From TA-21 sp035620895 (GTDB lineage Archaea; Thermoproteota; Nitrososphaeria; Nitrososphaerales; Nitrososphaeraceae): a stretch of DNA of 14,514 bases. How positions within the stretch are numbered: the first letter of the stretch is position 1; every line of letters begins with the position of its first letter. Location: assembly GCA_035620895.1 (NCBI GenBank), contig DASPFY010000044.1, positions 1-14,514 of the forward strand, given 5' to 3'. Shown here in pieces: positions 5,604 through 11,309 of this stretch. Made by a program: the position numbers and the translations under genes. The notes beneath the pieces are model-generated. The model was not told the DNA's origin. It did not search any database and saw nothing but the letters and a program-made list of their open reading frames with translations.

Positions 5604-8600
5604 TTATTTCTTTGTTATGATTTGATCTATTGCTGTCAATCCAGTATCGTCTCTTGTCATAAGCTGGATGCTATATGTACCATTCAAATCTGTTACCAAA
5701 TGTGGTTCGGCAGAATTGGGATTAATAATTGTAGCATTACTTTGATTGGGCTTGGAGACTATGTCCCATTGATATGTAATTTGTCCAGAACCCGCAGACA
5801 TTGTACCATTTAGAGGCACTATATTTTGCGCTATATCATCCTGTTCAATCTCGGCGACGGCTATTGACGGCATTGGATATATCTGCAAACGGATACTATC
5901 ATTACTCATATTTCCATGCTTATCTCTAGCAGATAGAGTTACTTCATGTAAGCCGGGTGATAATTCATCAAATGAAATTGAATGTCCGAAGCCAAGAACT
6001 CCTTGCTTATCTGAGATCCATGTAAGTGCGTTCCCGTCAAGCATTCCGTCCTCAAGGTCCAAAGCCTCGCCGGTGAAAGTAATATTTTTTCCGTTATCAA
6101 ACGTTGAACTGTCTGCTGGTGAAATAATACGAACATTGGGAGGCTTTGAAGGAATGCTGAAAGTCGCGTTAGAGTCGGCTATATCTGTGTTTATACCGTC
6201 GGTTGCAATTACTCGGAAGAGAGCTTGATCACTACCAGGAAGTTCTTGTAGATCGACCTTGTAGCTGGTTTCGTTAATTGCTGAATTTATAGTTTTCCAG
6301 TTTTCCCCGCCATTGGCACTATAAAGCAAAGAGTAACGTAATTTGTCATTATTACCATCACTCCCGTTCCAGCTTATCGTAATGTTTCCTTGAGGCTCTA
6401 ATGCTTCGCCACCACTAGGAACTACCATCTTTACTTCAGGACTACTAGTGGAGACATTTCGGAGCGCTAACGTTTCTCCATCCTTGGAAATGACTATCTG
6501 CTTTACTCCTGGAAGGTACGGAACCATTTCACCTATCAACGCTATTTGGTCTTCCCCTGGCAATCTATCTGTATAATTCTTGGGTTCGAAAGGATATTGT
6601 TCAATTACTTTGCTATTATTACCTAGGAGTTCTATAGTGAATGAACTATTTGCTGGTCTAGCCGTAAGCGTTAGGCCTGGTAATAACTTGAAAGGCTTTA
6701 GATCAACCGAGCTCTTGTTAACATTCAGGTTACCGACTACGCTTAGTGTCATATTAGTTTCCTTTGCGACCTCCGAAAGGTTAGATAATTGGGATGAACT
6801 TGTAACTAACAAATTTCCCACGAAATCTTGGGATCTAAGTTCGTTCATGATCCCTCTGTATGTGTAATCGGATATCCATTGAAAACATCGATATGTCATA
6901 ACGTCGGTCCATTTTGATGGACTTTTAACATCTGGAGAGACAGAAATACTTGGTTCTCCTACATCAAACCCAAATAATTCGGAAGTACCGATCAATCCAC
7001 CACCATAAGGATAATTCTCGTCATCGTTAGGCTGTAGTAAGTCATCGCGTGTGCATAGTCCGTCACCTGTGTCGGCGTATCCGGGATGGTGACGTCCATA
7101 CATATGACCTGTCTCATGACCACCATACCAATCATTATAAGCTCCATCGAAATCCCATCCCCAATCCCCGGTCCCTGCGGGTCCCGAACCAACTGGGCTA
7201 GGGATCTCCAGCGCACACCCTCGCATAAAACCACCGGTATCCGACACGACCCCGTAATATCGAGTATCACGATTGACGCCACCATTAGTAGTATCCAAGA
7301 CCCAGCGATCGTGAAGATCTGCATCGACATCGTGGCAATCAAAAGCAGAATCAGGAACGCCATTATAACCCGTCCCAGCATCTGTGGTCACTCCTCCAAG
7401 AACTTGAGCAGTCGGATAGGCCCGTTCTAGCCAAGAAGTTAGATGATCGAAATCTGTTTGAGTAGGAACTATGGTATTTGGAGGAGTTATAGTGTACGGT
7501 ATGCCTATTATTTCAATTCTTGCTGAGGGAACTGAATCGAAGAAATTTAAGTTGTTTATTTGACTACTGGCTGAGTGTTCGCTCAAGTTGTCACAGCCGG
7601 ACAGTCTCCATGCTGCTGTAACCCTAACATCCTCGCAGGGTACCAATGACGCCGTGCTTCCTTGAACTCGACCTTCAATATATGGAGTAACAGAAAAATG
7701 GATCTGTCCTGGGGAATCTATCCAATTCAATGGTATTTCAAAATTCAGAGAACCGTCTATGTTTGCTCTTTTAGGAAAGATATCATTAGAGTTATTTACC
7801 TTAATTGAGTTTAATGATGTAACTGTTCCAATAAATTCTCCGCCTTTATGGAGCCCGGGAGCTGTATACGCTGCCAGAACTCCGGTTACGTCAGTCAATT
7901 GATTTGTGGGACCATTTACTGAAAAATAAACCCTGGCAAATGTACGCTTATCTGTTATTAGAGGTATTGAATTGTCCATACTCTGAATAGCTTGTGTGGC
8001 TTCAATACCCATGAAATTTAATCGAGTTCCAGGCATGATGGGCCTAAATGTTACTGTCCTATCAATCTGCGTAGAACCATGACAATTTTGTACTTTTAAT
8101 GAAACAACGTTATTTCCCGGAAGTAACAATCCTCCTAGGTTTGTGGCAAACGAGCCACCGTTTGGTGAAATAATTGACGGTAACAGGTTTGCGGTTCTGG
8201 TTTCACCCGTTGGTAAAGTCGCCGTTATGTTTGCTTTTTCAATTACGACTTCACTGAAAACATTTCCATCAAGAAGGAACGAATCAAATTGACTAGACCC
8301 ACCACTTACTGGGTGATTTAGTAAGAGAGACGGATTTTGGGTGGTTTGACATGGTGGTTCAGTACCTACAGCATTAAATTCTAAATCATCTATAGTCAGG
8401 GAGCCTGAACAAAGACAAGTTTCGGGATCGGCTATGTTTACAAATGCACTACTAATTCTAGGGCCATTCGTGTTAACTTCAAGAGGAATGCTTACTTTTA
8501 CAGGACTAGTGCTTGCAGGTATGGACTGTGACGACTCACCCACCTGCACACCGTTACTATCAAAAGCTTTCAAAACAACCTGCTTTGGTTCATTAAAAGC

Positions 8601-8966
8601 AAAATCAGAACCGATCCACAATTTTATATGCTTTTGTGGAGTAGTAAAACTAACCCTTATTGGTGAACTGCAGAATTCAGTGGCAATAGGACATGACTGG
8701 ATGGTCTTTACACCAGAATGCGCAAAGCCTGGTGATTGACCAAAGTCTTTTACCGACGAACCCTGGAAAATCACACCCAAGTTGGCATATTGATTGAAAA
8801 TAATTTCGCGGTCAGCAAGATTCTCAAAATCAACAAGAACAGGACTCGGTTGTGCCCATGCTTTTCTTACGTCGAGTTCTGATGGAAAGACGCCTGTTAA
8901 TGACCCTAGTATGAGACCGATAAAAAGCAGAGTTAAAAAACTTGTACCTAATTTAGGTATCCTCAT
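5604..8966 (-). CDS. Secreted metzincin-like zinc metalloprotease with Ig-like C-terminal domains
   Basis: This 1120-aa exported protein probably cleaves extracellular proteins. Residues 1-38 form a signal peptide (FLTLLFIGLILGSLTG helix, cleavage after AWA). Residues ~43-200 are a beta-sandwich, carbohydrate-binding-like domain (VDFENLADREIIFNQYANLG). Residues ~330-480 contain GIEATQAIQSMDNSIPLI and KRTFARVYF, a module that precedes the protease domain in other secreted metalloproteases. The catalytic site is HETGHMYGRHH: H617, E618, H621, G624 and H627 fit HExxHxxGxxH exactly, and a Met-turn candidate VMTY (M690) follows 63 residues later, both metzincin hallmarks. The C-terminal third has two or three FnIII/Ig-like domains and a PKD-like last domain (QITYQWDIVSKPN). 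There is no C-terminal anchor, so it is released or bound non-covalently. A TATA box at 8989-8998 makes the message leaderless. Several cysteine pairs suggest disulfides outside the cell. Confidence 0.85.
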   Translation of the reverse strand: MRIPKLGTSFLTLLFIGLILGSLTGVFPSELDVRKAWAQPSPVLVDFENLADREIIFNQYANLGVIFQGSSVKDFGQSPGFAHSGVKTIQSCPIATEFCSSPIRVSFTTPQKHIKLWIGSDFAFNEPKQVVLKAFDSNGVQVGESSQSIPASTSPVKVSIPLEVNTNGPRISSAFVNIADPETCLCSGSLTIDDLEFNAVGTEPPCQTTQNPSLLLNHPVSGGSSQFDSFLLDGNVFSEVVIEKANITATLPTGETRTANLLPSIISPNGGSFATNLGGLLLPGNNVVSLKVQNCHGSTQIDRTVTFRPIMPGTRLNFMGIEATQAIQSMDNSIPLITDKRTFARVYFSVNGPTNQLTDVTGVLAAYTAPGLHKGGEFIGTVTSLNSIKVNNSNDIFPKRANIDGSLNFEIPLNWIDSPGQIHFSVTPYIEGRVQGSTASLVPCEDVRVTAAWRLSGCDNLSEHSASSQINNLNFFDSVPSARIEIIGIPYTITPPNTIVPTQTDFDHLTSWLERAYPTAQVLGGVTTDAGTGYNGVPDSAFDCHDVDADLHDRWVLDTTNGGVNRDTRYYGVVSDTGGFMRGCALEIPSPVGSGPAGTGDWGWDFDGAYNDWYGGHETGHMYGRHHPGYADTGDGLCTRDDLLQPNDDENYPYGGGLIGTSELFGFDVGEPSISVSPDVKSPSKWTDVMTYRCFQWISDYTYRGIMNELRSQDFVGNLLVTSSSQLSNLSEVAKETNMTLSVVGNLNVNKSSVDLKPFKLLPGLTLTARPANSSFTIELLGNNSKVIEQYPFEPKNYTDRLPGEDQIALIGEMVPYLPGVKQIVISKDGETLALRNVSTSSPEVKMVVPSGGEALEPQGNITISWNGSDGNNDKLRYSLLYSANGGENWKTINSAINETSYKVDLQELPGSDQALFRVIATDGINTDIADSNATFSIPSKPPNVRIISPADSSTFDNGKNITFTGEALDLEDGMLDGNALTWISDKQGVLGFGHSISFDELSPGLHEVTLSARDKHGNMSNDSIRLQIYPMPSIAVAEIEQDDIAQNIVPLNGTMSAGSGQITYQWDIVSKPNQSNATIINPNSAEPHLVTDLNGTYSIQLMTRDDTGLTAIDQIITKK

Positions 8967-8988
8967 ATCTATTTAACAGCTAATCGCC

Positions 8989-8998
8989 GTATTTAAGC
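8989..8998 (-). promoter_or_regulatory. TATA box of the metalloprotease gene
   Basis: GCTTAAATAC on the minus strand is a near-consensus archaeal TATA box. It is centred about 27 bp upstream of ATG 8966, so transcription should start at the ATG. Confidence 0.7.
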
Positions 8999-9019
8999 AA
9001 TTTTTCCTACTAAAAATTT

Positions 9020-9152
9020 AGATCTTCTCGAACAGATCTTCGTAAAGAAAAATTCTGAAATAAATAAGTGATACTTATTCTCCGATAAGTGATCAAAGGA
9101 TCAGTTTTACTACTGCAAATAAATTTTATTAGAAGCGATGCGCAGTAAAACT
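9020..9152. promoter_or_regulatory. Cluster of palindromes and direct repeats upstream of the metalloprotease
   Basis: Several symmetric elements are packed into the 5' region of the protease gene. AGATCTTC occurs twice with a 14-bp period (9020-9027 and 9034-9041). ATAAGT-GAT-ACTTAT is a perfect 6-3-6 inverted repeat at 9064-9078. ATAAGTGAT recurs at 9085-9093, exactly 21 bp after the first copy, about two helical turns. AGTTTTACT (9103-9111) pairs with AGTAAAACT (9144-9152). A regulator-binding region is likely for the 21-bp spaced sites; part of the set could instead end transcription of the upstream gene. Confidence 0.4.
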
Positions 9153-9166
9153 CTAGGATAGAATTC

Positions 9167-9198
9167 GGAAGGGATTGACATTGTACGCAGTCTGAGTC
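9167..9198. repeat. Dispersed GGAAGGGATT repeat, copy D
   Basis: This is a divergent copy, about 23 of 32 positions identical to copy C, with TTCGGAAGGGATT and CATTG conserved. It lies between the protease promoter region and the 3' end of the propeller gene. Confidence 0.5.
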
Positions 9199-9284
9199 TC
9201 TTGTTGGATTATAGATCTTCTAATTATGAGAGTTTAATCTTCTAGCATGAATGAAAAGTGTTTCTGTTCTTATAGTACTCTCAA

Positions 9285-10571
9285 CTAGGGTGGTGATTGT
9301 AACGTCTTATTTACGTCCTGAGCTTGAACTCCTATTCCAGTTAATGGGTTAGATAGGTTTAGTCTAGTAACGACAGATGGTGTATTTGTATCTGGAAAGT
9401 CTGGAGGCAAAACATCGTTTGATGGTGGTGGTTGCGTTGCACATATTATTGCGTACTCTACGTCAATTATTTTTATCGCATTTTTATTTCCATTTGGTGC
9501 TCCAAGGAAATCTAATACCTTTTGTTTCAAATTGGCCACTTTCTGTGGATCGTCTAGAACCTTTATATCTAGTTCCGTATTGGCGGAAACATTAGTCTGC
9601 GATGCTAGTCTTGGATCCGTTACCATAAATACAATTTTATCCCAATGCTGTACACTTTCCACTTTACAGACAGTTGCCTCTACATCAGATTCTGGTTGTG
9701 TAGTTATGTCTATTTCCCAAGAGGGGTAAAAAGCATTGGGCTGCGAAGCTAAAATAGTGTTATATGGAGCGTGACCCAAATTATACAGGCTATGGAAATC
9801 GGTAACAAGCAAATTACCGGCATTGTCAGTATCTATTCCGGAAACTTCTACAGGTAACGTAAAGACATTACCTGTTGGTACACAAAAATCCCCTATACTT
9901 GAAGGAGGATGGTATTCAGTAAGCTGATTGTAAGAGCTGTTAGTTCTTGTAAGTATTTTTCCGTTAACTATTGCAAGCGGACCTGTCCAATCTCCGTGGG
10001 TTCTTGCATAACAGGAAGCTAGAACCGTTCCAGTATTACTATCTATTTTAAATATCACCGCTGCAGGATCGTTATCCAATTGTACAGGCCAACTACTTAT
10101 TCCCCATAGGTATCCAGAACTATCAAAATCTAGTGAGTTTACTCCGCTACGATTAAAACCAAATGGATCAGGTATTGTACCTATATCTGCTCCACCAGTA
10201 GGTGCTATTTTGTGTATTTTTCCGTCTCCTTTGAATCTATCTATAAGGACTGTATACCAAAGATTAGTCCCGTCGGAAGCAATTCCTCTACCATTTTCCC
10301 ATTCCCCTTCCGATTCACCGCTGTGGGTTGGAACCCTAGATATAGCAGTAGTAGTGTCTGTTGATGGATCAAAATGATGCATTTTCGCTAGAATTGCCGC
10401 TTCTATTCCCCAGATGTCAGACGAAGAAGTACCTAAATGTGTAGCAAATACACCTCCGTTGCTGATAGATATAACAGATAGTAATATTGATGCTAGCGTT
10501 ACCACAAGAATTGTGTTCGTATATCCATGTCTAGTTTTATCAGTTCTCCGTAGTAGTACCACAATGATCAA
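9285..10571 (-). CDS. Exported beta-propeller-like protein
   Basis: The protein is 428 aa from TTG 10569-10571 or 425 aa from GTG 10560-10562. A TATA element at 10583-10593 would start transcription at about 10562, which favours the GTG. An N-terminal signal sequence (ILVVTLASILLSVISISNG, cleavage probably near GGVFA) follows a basic stretch. Residues ~60-290 show repeated propeller-type strands: ENGRGIASDGTNLWYTVL, GVNSLDFDSSGYLWGISS and VSGIDTDNAGNLLVTDF. These resemble SMP-30/NHL/lyase-like sensor propellers. The last ~130 residues (VCKVESVQHWDKIVFMVTDP ... VEYAIICATQPPP) form a separate Cys-containing domain with a Pro-rich tail. No catalytic residues stand out. It follows the same strand order as the protease, with its own downstream gap of 318 bp. 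A role in recognition or carbohydrate/peptide binding outside the cell is inferred. Confidence 0.7.
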   Translation of the reverse strand: MIIVVLLRRTDKTRHGYTNTILVVTLASILLSVISISNGGVFATHLGTSSSDIWGIEAAILAKMHHFDPSTDTTTAISRVPTHSGESEGEWENGRGIASDGTNLWYTVLIDRFKGDGKIHKIAPTGGADIGTIPDPFGFNRSGVNSLDFDSSGYLWGISSWPVQLDNDPAAVIFKIDSNTGTVLASCYARTHGDWTGPLAIVNGKILTRTNSSYNQLTEYHPPSSIGDFCVPTGNVFTLPVEVSGIDTDNAGNLLVTDFHSLYNLGHAPYNTILASQPNAFYPSWEIDITTQPESDVEATVCKVESVQHWDKIVFMVTDPRLASQTNVSANTELDIKVLDDPQKVANLKQKVLDFLGAPNGNKNAIKIIDVEYAIICATQPPPSNDVLPPDFPDTNTPSVVTRLNLSNPLTGIGVQAQDVNKTLQSPP

Positions 10572-10582
10572 TCACGGAAGGA

Positions 10583-10593
10583 CATTAATAAGG
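10583..10593 (-). promoter_or_regulatory. TATA box of the propeller gene
   Basis: The minus strand reads CCTTATTAATG, centred 26 bp upstream of GTG 10562. This suggests that translation starts at that GTG on a leaderless message rather than at TTG 10571. Confidence 0.45.
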
Positions 10594-10685
10594 ATGTAGG
10601 TTCTTTCTGGATTGCATTTCCATCCAGTTTTGTAATCCAAAACACCAATAAAAGCCTGTATTTTCAGATGGGTCTAAATGGCTAG

Positions 10686-10988
10686 CTAAAAGGATTGGTT
10701 AGGGTCATGTTGTTTATCACGTCGTCCAGCAAAGAACATTTTCATTAATCTTCGAAAATCTCCTTCACCACAAAGATCTTTCCTGCCAATACTAAATCTA
10801 TGGAGGGTAAGATCTTCAAAAATATATAATGATGAAAATATTCCGATAAAAATCAGTTTAACAAATGGAGGAATAGAACCTATAGTTAGAAAATAAGCTA
10901 ATACTAGTAAACCTATCACACCTAGACCCCATACCCTAGAACCCTCATTCTTTAGTAATTCTACAGAAATTTTACTTTGTCGTTGCAC
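10686..10988 (-). CDS. Two-helix membrane protein of unknown function
   Basis: The product is 100 aa from GTG 10986-10988; no ATG is available upstream in frame. It has a polar N-terminus, two hydrophobic helices (about residues 20-37, GLGVIGLLVLAYFLTIG, and 42-57, FVKLIFIGIFSSLYIF) separated by a short Pro-containing turn, and a basic C-terminal tail (RFSIGRKD..., FRRLMKMFFAGRRD). Positive charges on both ends place both termini in the cytoplasm. A TTTTAAAT element at 11003-11012 is close to the start, at a shorter spacing than ideal, so the start is uncertain. I recognise no family. It is separated by about 115 bp from the propeller gene and is probably transcribed separately. Confidence 0.6.
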   Translation of the reverse strand: MQRQSKISVELLKNEGSRVWGLGVIGLLVLAYFLTIGSIPPFVKLIFIGIFSSLYIFEDLTLHRFSIGRKDLCGEGDFRRLMKMFFAGRRDKQHDPNQSF

Positions 10989-11017
10989 CCTGTCTTGTTT
11001 CTCATTTAAAACTGAAT

Positions 11018-11113
11018 CTACACAAACGTGCCAGTTACGTTTGAATAACCTAACATCAATTGCTGTCCAACCGCATCCAGGTATTTTTTTAATTCATATT
11101 CTTCTCTAGTCAT
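11018..11113 (-). CDS. Possible 31-aa peptide
   Basis: ATG 11111-11113 opens a short frame, MTREEYELKKYLDAVGQQLM then LGYSNVTGTFV, closed by TAG 11018-11020, 29 bp upstream of the two-helix membrane protein. The first 20 residues form an amphipathic charged helix, and an AT-rich TATA-like stretch lies near 11155-11165. It could be a small gene in an operon with the membrane protein, or the preserved start of a longer lost gene. The evidence is composition only. Confidence 0.3.
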   Translation of the reverse strand: MTREEYELKKYLDAVGQQLMLGYSNVTGTFV

Positions 11114-11273
11114 CACTAATTTGGTAAACATCACATGTTTTGATGAATTCGATTCAATTTATTATATGATCATGCGAGCAAGTTTATATAATATTAATTG
11201 AAGAGCATTGTAATGGCGATATTTCCAATGTCTGAAGTTGTTTTACCTACGATAAATATTAATCTATAGAAAT

Positions 11274-11283
11274 CTATAATAAC
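11274..11283 (+). promoter_or_regulatory. TATA box of the FG-GAP gene
   Basis: CTATAATAAC on the plus strand is centred about 31 bp upstream of ATG 11310, giving a predicted start near 11304 and a leader of only a few bases. Confidence 0.5.
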
Positions 11284-11309
11284 AATACCAAACTATCCTC
11301 TAAATTATA

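Noticed and set aside
6992..7430. Long overlapping frames on both strands across the protease catalytic region
   Set aside because: The minus-strand main frame holds the HExxHxxGxxH motif and Met-turn; the others are shadows of its composition.
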